This document shows, piece after piece, positions 9,255-17,672 of a stretch of DNA of 48,788 nucleotides. This DNA is from JASJCL01 sp050291585. Lineage in GTDB: Bacteria > Desulfobacterota > Desulfobacteria > Desulfobacterales > Desulfosarcinaceae. The position numbers and the translations under genes were made by a program. The notes beneath the pieces are model-generated. The model made no database searches and was not told the DNA's origin. It was given only the letters and a program-made list of their open reading frames with translations. The DNA lies in assembly GCA_050291585.1 (NCBI GenBank), contig JBNKKA010000010.1:1-48788 (forward strand). The letters are read 5' to 3'. How positions within the stretch are numbered: the first letter of the stretch is position 1; every line of letters starts with the position of its first letter.

Positions 9255-9324
9255 GAACCGACCCACAGGAGCTGTGCCACCTAGCGCATGGTATGGATAA
9301 AGTATTTTTCTGCAGCGTCGGTTC
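9255..9324. other. Nested inverted repeats between two convergent genes
   Basis: Outer arms GAACCGAC / GTCGGTTC (54 bases apart) enclose a tight CACAG-GAG-CTGTG hairpin. The position between convergent genes suggests 3' end structure or transcript end-protection. There is no T-tract directly after either arm, so it is not a typical intrinsic terminator. The rest of the 9116-9332 gap shows nothing I can name. Confidence 0.3.
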
Positions 9325-9332
9325 CCGGAGCA

Positions 9333-10319
9333 TCACGAAATGGTGATGCCCATGTTTTGCTCAGCGGCGGCAGCCATGGTTTTGATGGCGATCATGGTGT
9401 CCTGGACACCAACACCGGTAAGATCGCAGACGGTGGTTTGATTGTCATTTGTACGCCCGGCGGCCTCACCGTTGATGATAGCCCCCAGCTCCGACACGGG
9501 CGCGTCCGCCGGCATCAGGTTCTGCTCGACAGCGCTGCGTAATTCTCCCAGACGAATGCTTTGGGATTTCAAATCACAAGCAAAAAGATCGGCTGCTGTG
9601 AGCACATCGGCTTCGAGTTCCTGCTTTTCTTCCGTGTCACTGCCCATGGCCGTGATGTGCAGGCCGGGATGCAGCCAGCCCACCTTGATGAAACCCTGTC
9701 GGGCTGGCGTGGTGGTGACCACGACGGCGCTCTCTTTCACGACGGCTTCGACGCTGGGCGCTTGGATCACCGCAACGTCCAGCTGCGTCTGCATGTCGTG
9801 GACGTAAGCGTCTTTTTCTTGGTCCGCATCCAGGCTGAACATACGGATCGTGGAAAAGGGGCGCACAAGCTTTAGAGCCGCCATCTGAAAACGAGCCTGA
9901 ACCCCCGATCCAATCACACCGACGGTATCGACACTTTGGGTTGCCAGATATTTGGCCGCCACCGCGCCGGCGGCGGCGGTGCGCACCTGGGTCAGATAAC
10001 CATTGTCTAACAGGATGCCCTGGAGGAAGCCGGTCTCGGCGCTGACGACCAGCATCTGCCCGCTCTGGGAGGCCAGCCCCAGCCGGCGGTTTTCGAAAAA
10101 TCCCGAGGCCACTTTGATGGCCAGTTGGTCGAACCCCTTGATGTAGGCGCTTTTGATGTCCACCTCGCCCATCTTCTCCGGGACAGGGATCATCATGATG
10201 GGCGGCACCAGGGCGTTGCCTTTGGCCAGTTCGCTGAATCCGGTCTCTATGGCAGCGACCACCGACAGGTCCAAGGTGATAATTCGTCTGACCTCTTCTT
10301 CGTTGAGTATACGAATCAT
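9333..10319 (-). CDS. eutC: EutC-like ornithine cyclodeaminase/mu-crystallin family protein
   Basis: A 328-residue NAD(P)-binding protein of the ornithine cyclodeaminase family. Landmarks are VPPIMMIPVPEKMGEVDIK, the substrate-region AIKVASGFF, LLDNGYLTQVRTAAAGAVAA and the nucleotide loop GVIGSGVQARFQM. These segments recall EutC of 5-hydroxyectoine degradation more than the ornithine enzyme. Its start overlaps the stop of the EutB-like gene by 4 bases (ATGA), indicating translational coupling. In known ectoine utilisation systems EutB and EutC together are thought to convert hydroxyectoine-derived intermediates to the ectoine branch. It is the last gene of the operon. Confidence 0.85.
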   Translation of the reverse strand: MIRILNEEEVRRIITLDLSVVAAIETGFSELAKGNALVPPIMMIPVPEKMGEVDIKSAYIKGFDQLAIKVASGFFENRRLGLASQSGQMLVVSAETGFLQGILLDNGYLTQVRTAAAGAVAAKYLATQSVDTVGVIGSGVQARFQMAALKLVRPFSTIRMFSLDADQEKDAYVHDMQTQLDVAVIQAPSVEAVVKESAVVVTTTPARQGFIKVGWLHPGLHITAMGSDTEEKQELEADVLTAADLFACDLKSQSIRLGELRSAVEQNLMPADAPVSELGAIINGEAAGRTNDNQTTVCDLTGVGVQDTMIAIKTMAAAAEQNMGITIS

Positions 10320-11311
10320 GGACGGGTCTTCCTTTCCAGCCGCTCCTGGATTATCGACAGATAGGCCGCCGATTCGATGGTGCTGCCGGTGACCACCGTT
10401 GCCACGCGTTTGCCGGCCACCGCGATCCGGCCCCCCAACAGGGCTCCCACACCAACGGCAGCCGCGCCTTCGGCAATGGTTCGATGGGTTTCAAACAGAT
10501 AAAACATACCGTCCTTGATTTCCGCATCGCCGACCAGCACGTGCTCATCCACGTATTTGGCAACCATGGGCAGGGTAAATTGATTGTCGGAACCGATGCC
10601 ACCGAGCAGGGAATCGGCAATGGTGTGGGGCTCTTCCACCTGGACCGGCTTGCCGGCTTTCAGGCTCTCGACCATGGCCGGTGAGCTCTTGAGGGAAATG
10701 CCGACGACATGAATATGCGGGTTGATGGATTTGGCCACCATGGCCATGCCCGCCAGCAGCCCACCCCCCGACAAGGGGATCAGCAACACCTGGGCGTCCG
10801 GCAGTCTGGACAGAATCTCGAGGGTCAGCGTACCCTGGCCGGCGATGATCAACGGATCGTCAAAGGGAACCACGGGGATGAATCCATGGGCCTGTAGCAA
10901 TTCCCGGTAGCGGGATTCTGCTTCGTCCTGGGAGCGGCCTTTCACTACCACCTGGGCGCCAAGGCTGCGGATCATCTCCGCCCGGTAGGCCGGTACGTGC
11001 TCCGATAAGCATACGGTCGCCGCAATGCCGGATCGCCGCGCCACATAGGCAACCGCCTTACCATGATTGCCCGTCGAGAAGGTGATTACGCCGCGTTTTT
11101 GCGCATCTTCATCCAGGCTGAGGATTTTGTTCGCCGCGCCCCTGACCTTGAAAGCGCCGGTGTGTTGGCGGCACTCCATTTTCAGGTGGACACTTGTGGC
11201 ACCGGTTCGCCGGGCCAACTCGGGCGCCGCTGTCAAGGGCGTCCTTCTAACCATCGACTGGATGCGGCAGTGCGCTTGGTAGACATCCAACAGCTTGGGC
11301 ATCGTCAGCAT
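10316..11311 (-). CDS. eutB: EutB-like threonine dehydratase family protein
   Basis: A 331-residue fold-type II PLP enzyme. The PLP lysine is in TGAFKVRGAA (Lys55), the substrate loop is STGNHGKAVAY, and the phosphate-binding glycine loop is PLSGGGLLAGMA. The stretch GRSQDEAE...PFDDPLIIAGQGTL is like EutB. Threonine dehydratase biosynthetic enzymes carry a C-terminal ACT-like regulatory domain; this one lacks it, consistent with a catabolic role. It would act on a hydroxylated amino acid, in this context most likely a product of hydroxyectoine ring opening. AAGGACGA precedes the chosen ATG. It is coupled to the EutC-like gene downstream and follows the TRAP permease by 46 bases. Confidence 0.83.
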   Translation of the reverse strand: MLTMPKLLDVYQAHCRIQSMVRRTPLTAAPELARRTGATSVHLKMECRQHTGAFKVRGAANKILSLDEDAQKRGVITFSTGNHGKAVAYVARRSGIAATVCLSEHVPAYRAEMIRSLGAQVVVKGRSQDEAESRYRELLQAHGFIPVVPFDDPLIIAGQGTLTLEILSRLPDAQVLLIPLSGGGLLAGMAMVAKSINPHIHVVGISLKSSPAMVESLKAGKPVQVEEPHTIADSLLGGIGSDNQFTLPMVAKYVDEHVLVGDAEIKDGMFYLFETHRTIAEGAAAVGVGALLGGRIAVAGKRVATVVTGSTIESAAYLSIIQERLERKTRP

Positions 11312-11357
11312 GGTTCGTCCTTTGATAGCATTCGATCGCAGCTACCCCTTGGAGCAC

Positions 11358-12647
11358 TTATCCACCCATGGCCAGATTCGGCAAAAAGAGCGCAATTTGA
11401 GGAAAGGCGATCAGGATAATCGTCGCCAGGATCAGAATCAGCAGAAACGGCAGAGCGTGTCCGATCACCTCGAGATAAGGCCGCCGGAAGATAAGCTGCG
11501 CCGTGAAGATGTCGCAGCCAAAAGGTGGGGTGGCCGAACCGATGGCGGCCTGTAGCGTGACCAGGGTTCCCAGCAGAATGGGATCCACGCCCGCGCCCAC
11601 AACGTAGGGTTGGAAAACGGGGCTGAGGATGAAGATGGCCACAATGGGATCCACAAACATGCAGGCGACGAAGTAGACCACGACGATAATCGTGATGACC
11701 CACAAGATGGAGGGGTCGGCGCCGAAGAGCGGGGGCAGAAGCTTAGCCGGAATCTGCAGAAAACCGATCAGAAAGGAAAAAGCCTGGCCGGCGCCCACCA
11801 GGATGAAAACGACACCGGTGATGACACCCGTCTGAAGAAAGGCATCAACCATGCGTTCGAAGGTCAGGCTTTTATAGATGATCATTTCCAGGATCAGCGC
11901 ATAGAGCACCGCTGCGGCAGCGGCCTCGGTGGGACTGAAGATACCGGCATAGATCCCACCCACGATGATCAATGGAAACCCCATGACCGGCAGGCCGTCC
12001 TTGACCGCAGTGATGCGTTCGGGCCAGCTCGCCTTGGGAAGCGTGGGCACCTTCTTCACCTTGGAGTAAATATAGCAGTAAATTGAGAACATCAGGAGAA
12101 TCAATAAGCCGGGAAGAATACCGGCCAAGAAAAGCATCCCGATGGATGTACTTGTGGCCACACCGTATACGATAAACCCAATGCTGGGCGGAATCAGGAA
12201 AGCAATGTCGCTGGAATTGATGATCAGCCCCAGAGTAAAGGAGCTATTATAACCGGCCTCCAGGAGCATGGGTCGCATGGTGCCCCCGATGGCCGCCACG
12301 GTTGCCTGGGTGGATCCCGAAACGGCGCCAAAAAGGGTGCAGCTGGCATTGGTGGTAATGGGCAGTCCGCCTGGGAGGTGACCGACGAACACCTTTAACA
12401 TCCGTATCAGGCGGCTGGCGGATTCGCCGGAGGTGATGATGCTGGCCGAGAGGATGAACATGGGCACGCAGACCAGGGCCGGCGGTGTCACCCCCGTGAT
12501 CACCTGCTGTACAATGGTGATGATCATGCGTGGCGCAAAATCAGGCATATAGACCAAGAGATAAAGAATCAAAGAGCCCAGGAGGGTGACCATGAAAGGG
12601 AATCCGAACAGCAGCATCGTCGCCAGAGATATTCCGAATAGGATCAT
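11358..12647 (-). CDS. TRAP transporter large permease (DctM family)
   Basis: A 429-residue, very hydrophobic inner-membrane protein with 12 or more helices, the usual size of DctM. Typical segments are VTPPALVCVPMFILSA, FGAVSGSTQATVAAIGG, SSDIAFLIPPSIGFIVYG and the C-terminal TPPFGCDIFTAQ. It forms the sodium-coupled transport pore with the small permease encoded just upstream; the two genes overlap by 4 bases. Operon context suggests import of ectoine or hydroxyectoine (compare UehC/TeaC), but the substrate cannot be read from the sequence. Confidence 0.95.
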   Translation of the reverse strand: MILFGISLATMLLFGFPFMVTLLGSLILYLLVYMPDFAPRMIITIVQQVITGVTPPALVCVPMFILSASIITSGESASRLIRMLKVFVGHLPGGLPITTNASCTLFGAVSGSTQATVAAIGGTMRPMLLEAGYNSSFTLGLIINSSDIAFLIPPSIGFIVYGVATSTSIGMLFLAGILPGLLILLMFSIYCYIYSKVKKVPTLPKASWPERITAVKDGLPVMGFPLIIVGGIYAGIFSPTEAAAAAVLYALILEMIIYKSLTFERMVDAFLQTGVITGVVFILVGAGQAFSFLIGFLQIPAKLLPPLFGADPSILWVITIIVVVYFVACMFVDPIVAIFILSPVFQPYVVGAGVDPILLGTLVTLQAAIGSATPPFGCDIFTAQLIFRRPYLEVIGHALPFLLILILATIILIAFPQIALFLPNLAMGG

Positions 12648-13228
12648 AGCTGCGCGCCTCCAATCTCCTCGTCCTCGTATTCGCTCTGCTGATCTGGAGA
12701 CTGCCAGGGCTCCTTCTCAATAAAATTCTTTATAATCGTCCGGATATATTGAATACAGGCCAGACTGAAGCCAACGGGGATGATCACATAAAAGGTCCAC
12801 TTGGGCACCCGCAAGGCCGGCGTCATGTGCCCCTTGGACATGGCGTTAAACAGGTACTCCCAGGACGCCCATGCCATGATCGCCATCACGACGGCACTGA
12901 TCAGTGCAATGATGATGATGAATGTCTTTTCCATTTTAGGCGGCATGGCATCCAGGAAGGCGCCCATGCGGATGTGGCGCGCTTTTCGAACGCCGTAGCT
13001 CAAACCGGTGAAAGTCATCAACATCACCAGGAATTTGGAGACTTCCTCGGCAAAGTAAATGCTCTGGAAGAAGGTACGCGCGAATACATTGGTAATCAGC
13101 AAGATGCCGAGAGAGGCCACACAAAAGACCAGGATGGAGACTTCGACCCCGTTGACAACCTTGCCGACGGCCCGGTTGAACTTTCGCAGAGCACCGAACT
13201 TCACCGGTTGTTGACTGTCTGATATCAT
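12644..13228 (-). CDS. TRAP transporter small permease (DctQ family)
   Basis: A 194-residue protein with four predicted helices (for example VEVSILVFCVASLGILL and FIIIIALISAVVMAIMA) and the conserved DctQ stretch FAEEVSKFLVMLMTFTGLSYGVRKARHIRM, quoted here only by its landmarks. The ATG at 13228 is chosen because a GAGG site sits 8 bases upstream. The frame extends further, but the extra N-terminus is not DctQ-like. It overlaps the large permease gene by 4 bases. Confidence 0.93.
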   Translation of the reverse strand: MISDSQQPVKFGALRKFNRAVGKVVNGVEVSILVFCVASLGILLITNVFARTFFQSIYFAEEVSKFLVMLMTFTGLSYGVRKARHIRMGAFLDAMPPKMEKTFIIIIALISAVVMAIMAWASWEYLFNAMSKGHMTPALRVPKWTFYVIIPVGFSLACIQYIRTIIKNFIEKEPWQSPDQQSEYEDEEIGGAQL

Positions 13229-13302
13229 GAAATAGACCTCGGGCAAGAGGAACAAGTTTACCCTGCGGCCGCCACAGGCGGCTGCAGGGTGCCATCGCGG
13301 CA

Positions 13303-14352
13303 CTATTTGATTTTAAGTTCTTTTTTGGCGCCAGCGATGTCTTTCAGCAAGGCATCCAGCACCGCCTGAGCGCCTTCTCCCCCGAGTTTAGGATACTGCG
13401 GATACACCGTTTCGGCCTGGGCCTTGAATTTGGCGATGGCCGCATCGTCGAGAACATGAAATTTCAACCCTGGTTTGGCCGCTTTCATTTTCTCCATGTC
13501 GGACTGATTGCGTTCGGTGATCCAGTTGCCGGCAGGTACGATCGCATCGATCCAAAACTTGCGCATCTCCGCCTGTGCTTCCTTGGTCAATCCATCGAAG
13601 AACGCCTGGTTGACCGTGGGGATACCGATGAAGGGCTCGCTTTTCAACTGGGTGACGTAGTTCTGCACTTCATAAAACTTCATGCTGTAGATAGCGAAGA
13701 GCGGGTTTACCTGGGCATCGATCAAACCCATCTGAAGCCCACTGTAAACTTCGCCATAACTCATGGGGGTGGGACTGGCCCCATAGGCCTTGTAATCCTC
13801 CACAAGCAATTTGGATGACATTAAACGAAGTTTGAGGCCTTTCATATCGTCCAGGGAGGTAATCTCTTTTTTAGAGGTCACCCACTGCCAGCCTTCAAAC
13901 ATGATCGCCAGAGGAACGAGATCGTTCTTGCGAAACGCTTTTTCCAACAGCGGCAGAAAGTCGCCCTTTTGGGCCATATGTCCGAGAACCTCGGGCACCT
14001 TCTCGGTGGGAAAGATATAGTTCAATGCCAGGGCCTGGGCCTGGGGCACGAAAGAACTGATCCAAGCATGATCGGAGAACACGAACTGCACCACACCCAT
14101 CTGGGCGAGTTCGTTGATATCACCGGTAGCACCCAGGGTGCCGTAAGGATAGACCTCGATATCGATTTTTCCGTTGGACCATTGTTTCATGTGATCGGAA
14201 AACTTCCTGGCCCAAACGGTCATGAAATCGCCCTCGATTTCTTCGGATGCCAGTTTCGCTTTCACGGCTGGTCCGTCGTAACTGGCGGCCATGGCAGTGC
14301 CGACGGCCATGAGAATCACTAGGGCAGTTAGCAGCAGGATACGTCTCTTCAT
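13303..14352 (-). CDS. TRAP transporter solute-binding protein (DctP family)
   Basis: A 349-residue periplasmic binding protein with a clear Sec signal peptide (MKRRILLLTALVILMAVG, cleavage near TAMAA). DctP landmarks include VYPYGTLGA, GWQWVTSKKEI, LKLRLMSSKLLVEDYKAYG and EVYSGLQMGLIDAQVNP. The start is fixed by AGGAG just upstream; about 46 codons of spurious upstream frame were discarded. It would capture the solute and hand it to the DctQ/DctM pair. Substrate inferred from context: an ectoine-type compatible solute. A small stable hairpin lies just upstream of the ribosome site and may raise its expression relative to neighbouring genes. Confidence 0.95.
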   Translation of the reverse strand: MKRRILLLTALVILMAVGTAMAASYDGPAVKAKLASEEIEGDFMTVWARKFSDHMKQWSNGKIDIEVYPYGTLGATGDINELAQMGVVQFVFSDHAWISSFVPQAQALALNYIFPTEKVPEVLGHMAQKGDFLPLLEKAFRKNDLVPLAIMFEGWQWVTSKKEITSLDDMKGLKLRLMSSKLLVEDYKAYGASPTPMSYGEVYSGLQMGLIDAQVNPLFAIYSMKFYEVQNYVTQLKSEPFIGIPTVNQAFFDGLTKEAQAEMRKFWIDAIVPAGNWITERNQSDMEKMKAAKPGLKFHVLDDAAIAKFKAQAETVYPQYPKLGGEGAQAVLDALLKDIAGAKKELKIK

Positions 14353-14374
14353 GGTCCAACTCCTTTCGTCTGCA

Positions 14375-14390
14375 GCTCGTTGAAACGAGC
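14375..14390 (-). promoter_or_regulatory. Intercistronic hairpin before the solute-binding protein gene
   Basis: GCTCGT-TGAA-ACGAGC forms a perfect 6-bp stem with a 4-base loop, in the 82-base gap between the M20 hydrolase and dctP. Such hairpins can protect the 5' end of a processed transcript. No T-tract follows. Confidence 0.4.
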
Positions 14391-14434
14391 CCAAAGCATT
14401 ATGGTGACTGGTCAGCTGTGTGCTGCGGCTTGGA

Positions 14435-15637
14435 TTAACCTCCTTTTTTGCTCCTCTTGGTCGAAAAATAGTTGAGTGCGCCGTGGACATGCATGGCGAC
14501 GCCGTTTAGAAGAACGTCCTCGTCGATATTGAAGCGTGGATTGTGGTGGGGGACAGTACTTTTCTTCTTCTCGTTACCTGCACCGAGAAACATGAACACA
14601 CCGGGCACGCGCTCACTAAACTCTGAGAAGTCCTCGCTGGCAATGGTCACATTATCGATGATGGCGTTTTTTTCTTTAAACACGTTGGCGGCCGTCCGGC
14701 GGGCCAGGGCCGTCATCTCAGGATCGTTGATCAAGGGAACGTTCTCATGGATGATCTCAATCTCACAGGTGCATCGATGGGTCTGGCAAACCTGCTGTGC
14801 GATTCGCTGGAACCGTTGGGTCGGCTGCTCTTCGCTGCGGGAGCCGCCCTTGTACAAAAAGCGAATGGAACCTTCCAGTTCGACCTGGTCCGGGATGATG
14901 TTGCTTTTGGTACCGCCCCTGATCTTGCCGAACATGATAACCGTCGCCTTGAGGTTGCTGATCTCGCGGGTCTGAATCATCTGAACCGTCTGGATGAGGT
15001 TGGCGGCGGCTATCACGGGGTCGATGGCATCCTCGGGGACCCCGGTGTGCCCCCCTTTGCCGAAAATGGTCATTTTAAACACATCCAAACCGCCCATCAC
15101 CGGTCCGGCTGTGATACCGATCTTTCCGGAGGCCACCGGCGTCCAGACATGGATACCCATGACGGCATCAACCGTGGGGCGCTCAAGAACGCCCTCTTCG
15201 ATCATCTGCAGGGCACCAGCGATCTCTTCGTTGGGCTGGAAGACGATCTTGATCGTCCCCGCGATGGCGTGCTTATTCTGCGCCAGCACCTTGGCTGCCA
15301 CCAGCAGCATGGCCATATGGGCGTCATGCCCGCATGCGTGCATCACTCCAGGATTAATTGATTTATACTCGATTTCGTTTGCTTCCATCACCGGCAGCGC
15401 GTCCATATCCGCCCGAAGCATCAACACCGGCCCCGAACGCAAACCTTCGATCAGCGCGACCACCCCTGTTTTGGCCAGACGTCGGGTCGTCAAACCCAAT
15501 TTCTGAAGGTAGGACTCGATCACTTCAGCGGTTCGGTATTCTTCGAACCCCAACTCGGGATGCCTATGAAAATCCCGCCGCAGGGCGATCAGGTCATCAC
15601 GGCATTCATCGATCTGATCGGATATTTGCATGCTCAT
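14435..15637 (-). CDS. M20D-family amidohydrolase (candidate N-acetyl-diaminobutyrate deacetylase)
   Basis: A 400-residue metal-dependent amidohydrolase of the M20D group (hippurate hydrolase, IAA-amino acid hydrolase, N-acetyldiaminopimelate deacetylase). Visible are HRHPELGFEEYRT, RADMDALPV, the metal-binding Cys102 and His104 in MHACGHDAH, and the catalytic/metal Glu137-Glu138 in NEEIAGA. In known ectoine degradation the N-acetyl-diaminobutyrate released by DoeA is deacetylated by DoeB, an AstE/AspA-type zinc enzyme. No such gene is present here, so this M20D enzyme is the natural candidate for that step. That assignment is inference; other N-acyl amino acids are possible substrates. Confidence 0.88.
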   Translation of the reverse strand: MSMQISDQIDECRDDLIALRRDFHRHPELGFEEYRTAEVIESYLQKLGLTTRRLAKTGVVALIEGLRSGPVLMLRADMDALPVMEANEIEYKSINPGVMHACGHDAHMAMLLVAAKVLAQNKHAIAGTIKIVFQPNEEIAGALQMIEEGVLERPTVDAVMGIHVWTPVASGKIGITAGPVMGGLDVFKMTIFGKGGHTGVPEDAIDPVIAAANLIQTVQMIQTREISNLKATVIMFGKIRGGTKSNIIPDQVELEGSIRFLYKGGSRSEEQPTQRFQRIAQQVCQTHRCTCEIEIIHENVPLINDPEMTALARRTAANVFKEKNAIIDNVTIASEDFSEFSERVPGVFMFLGAGNEKKKSTVPHHNPRFNIDEDVLLNGVAMHVHGALNYFSTKRSKKGG

Positions 15638-15678
15638 GTCTTACGGCCCTTTTTTAGTGCCGAGAATTGAGATTCAGC

Positions 15679-16410
15679 TTACATAAAACCATCATATGGT
15701 TGTTTAACGACAGCCGAGAAAACATAGTTGATCATGGTGATATAATCGAACACCGGCACCTGAACCGCCTTTTGCAAAGCAGCTGCGTAGGGCGGCAGCA
15801 GACTACACTCCAGCAGCAGCACTTTGACCGCCTCGTCGCGGGCCATGAGGGCCCTAGCGGCCGCAACCACCTCCGATTCCACTGTCCGGGGATCCAGGGA
15901 GCCGATCTCTTCAATGGCAAAGCGGTAGAAATTGGGCTGGTCTTCCAGCCCCTGGATGACCAGTCGATCTGCATCAGCTACGCCCAGTTCGGTCAGCAGC
16001 GCTGCGTCCAGACTGCGACCGTCGGCCGTGATGACGCCAACTTTACTGCTTTCACCCAACATCGAGAGAATTAATGGGATCTGAAGCAGACTGGATAAGA
16101 AGACCGGCACATCCAGCTCATTGGCCAGTTGCTTCTGGTGCAGGGCCATGAACCCGCAATCACCGGTTACCGCACGCGCGCCTTGGTCCACCAGATCCTG
16201 AGCGGCGGTCTTCAGCGCAGCGTATATGGTCGCATCTTTGCCAATGGCCCGTGCGACTGTGAAACCCGGAACCTTGCCGAAACGCACCGGAAAGCGATAC
16301 GTAGTGGCGTTGGCCACGTCGCCAGGGATGAAGGGTACCGAGGTATCCAGCAAGAGGATGCCGATAGCCTCACCGCTGCTTATCTGTCCTCTTCTGGCGT
16401 GGTAGATCAT
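15679..16410 (-). CDS. Aspartate/glutamate racemase-family protein (EutA-like position)
   Basis: A 243-residue protein of the Asp/Glu racemase / maleate isomerase / arylmalonate decarboxylase superfamily. The two-cysteine arrangement expected of the superfamily is visible: Cys85 in TGDCGFMAL and Cys202 in LLLECSLLPPYA. The N-terminus (RRGQISSGEAIGILLLDT) is typical of an uncharacterised subgroup. In described ectoine/hydroxyectoine clusters a protein of this superfamily, EutA, accompanies EutB and EutC, and it may handle stereochemistry of an intermediate. Whether this is a true EutA orthologue cannot be told from sequence alone. It lies 51 bases behind the DoeA-like gene. Confidence 0.82.
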   Translation of the reverse strand: MIYHARRGQISSGEAIGILLLDTSVPFIPGDVANATTYRFPVRFGKVPGFTVARAIGKDATIYAALKTAAQDLVDQGARAVTGDCGFMALHQKQLANELDVPVFLSSLLQIPLILSMLGESSKVGVITADGRSLDAALLTELGVADADRLVIQGLEDQPNFYRFAIEEIGSLDPRTVESEVVAAARALMARDEAVKVLLLECSLLPPYAAALQKAVQVPVFDYITMINYVFSAVVKQPYDGFM

Positions 16411-16461
16411 GGTGTCATCATCCTGGTTTGATGGTTCTTCGGATAGACGTTCCGGTATCCC

Positions 16462-17637
16462 TTAATCTTTGACGAATAGCTTCCGGGGCACTTCGGCGAA
16501 GGTCTCGCAACCGCCTTCGCTGACCCGGAACGATTCACTGCACTCGAATCCGAAATCATCCATCCACATCCCCAGAATCATGTGAAAAGTCATATTGGGT
16601 TCTAGGAGGGTCTGATCACCGGGCCTAAGGCTGGCCGTGTGTTCACCCCAGTCCGGCGGGTAGTTGAGGCCCATGGCGTAGCCGATGCGTGATTCTTTCT
16701 CCAGCCCGACCTTGGCAATGTGTCTGCGCCAGACGAGTTCGACCTCCTCGGCCCGCATACCCGGCTTGATAGCGTCTAAGGTAAGGTTGAGGCCTTCCAC
16801 GGTATGCTCGGCCAATTCCGCCAGCCTGGCCGGTGGGTGTTTCCCCAAATAAGCCGTCCGCGCGATGGGGCAATGGTAGCGGTGCCGGCAAGCGGCCAAC
16901 TCCAGGTTGACCATCTGCTCTTTCTCATAGGGTGCATCGGTCCAGGTGAGATGGGGCGCTGAGGTCTTTTCGCCGGTGGGCATCATGGGGACAATGGATG
17001 GATAGTCTCCCCCGAATTCAGCGGTCCCCGACATCTGGGCCTGATATACGGCGGCTACTGCATCACACTCTCGCACACCGGGCTCGAGATGCTCGAGGGC
17101 AGTGGTCATCACACGGTTGGCGATCTGGCCGGCCTCGCGCATCAATGCGATCTCAGCGTCAGACTTGACCAAGCGGACCCAGTTCACCAAAAGGTCGGCG
17201 TTCACTAAGCGTGCGTCGGGAAGGCTCTTTTGAAGTTCTGCATAGGCTCGCGCAGTGAAGTAGTAGGCGTCCATTTCCACGCCGACGCGTTTTCCTCCCC
17301 AGCCAAGCTCGCGGATGGTGTCTCCCACAAAATTCATTGGATGCCGCGCCAGGGTTTGGACATAATGATCGGGATACCCGATGATGTGTGACTCTGAAAG
17401 AAAGGTCGTAAGTCGCGCGCCGGCCGCATCCATCCCGCGGCCGATCCATAGCGGTGTTTCTGCATCCAGACTGACCACCACACATTGCGGCACATAAAAC
17501 GACCAACCGTCGTAACCGGTTAGGTAGTTCATGTTGGCCGGGTCTGACACCACCAGCACATCGACTCCGACATTGGCCATTTGCTGCTTGGCTTGCTTAA
17601 GCCGGTCAATATATTCTGCTTTATGAAAAACTGGCAT
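16462..17637 (-). CDS. doeA: DoeA-like ectoine hydrolase (M24 peptidase fold)
   Basis: A 391-residue creatinase/M24-fold hydrolase. Stretches such as LTGYDGWSFYVPQCVVV, GYPDHYVQ, GVEMDAYYF, GGDYPSIVPMMPTG, SAPHLTW, YHCPIARTAYLG, NYPPDWGEHTASLRPGD and a late ECSESF match what I know of ectoine hydrolase DoeA/EutD better than Xaa-Pro dipeptidase. DoeA opens the ectoine ring to N-acetyl-2,4-diaminobutyrate. The ATG at 17637 is preceded by AAGGTG; the longer frame upstream overlaps the aminotransferase-side gap and is low-complexity Arg/Gly, so I reject it. This gene is the strongest anchor for calling the operon an ectoine-type catabolic unit. Confidence 0.85.
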   Translation of the reverse strand: MPVFHKAEYIDRLKQAKQQMANVGVDVLVVSDPANMNYLTGYDGWSFYVPQCVVVSLDAETPLWIGRGMDAAGARLTTFLSESHIIGYPDHYVQTLARHPMNFVGDTIRELGWGGKRVGVEMDAYYFTARAYAELQKSLPDARLVNADLLVNWVRLVKSDAEIALMREAGQIANRVMTTALEHLEPGVRECDAVAAVYQAQMSGTAEFGGDYPSIVPMMPTGEKTSAPHLTWTDAPYEKEQMVNLELAACRHRYHCPIARTAYLGKHPPARLAELAEHTVEGLNLTLDAIKPGMRAEEVELVWRRHIAKVGLEKESRIGYAMGLNYPPDWGEHTASLRPGDQTLLEPNMTFHMILGMWMDDFGFECSESFRVSEGGCETFAEVPRKLFVKD

Positions 17638-17672
17638 GGTTTTCACCTTTCGAAAACATGGAATTGCACGAT

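Noticed and set aside
9337..9359. GCATCAC-CATTTC-GTGATGC hairpin over the eutC stop codon as a terminator
   Set aside because: The stem is real but lies within the coding end and has no T-tract.
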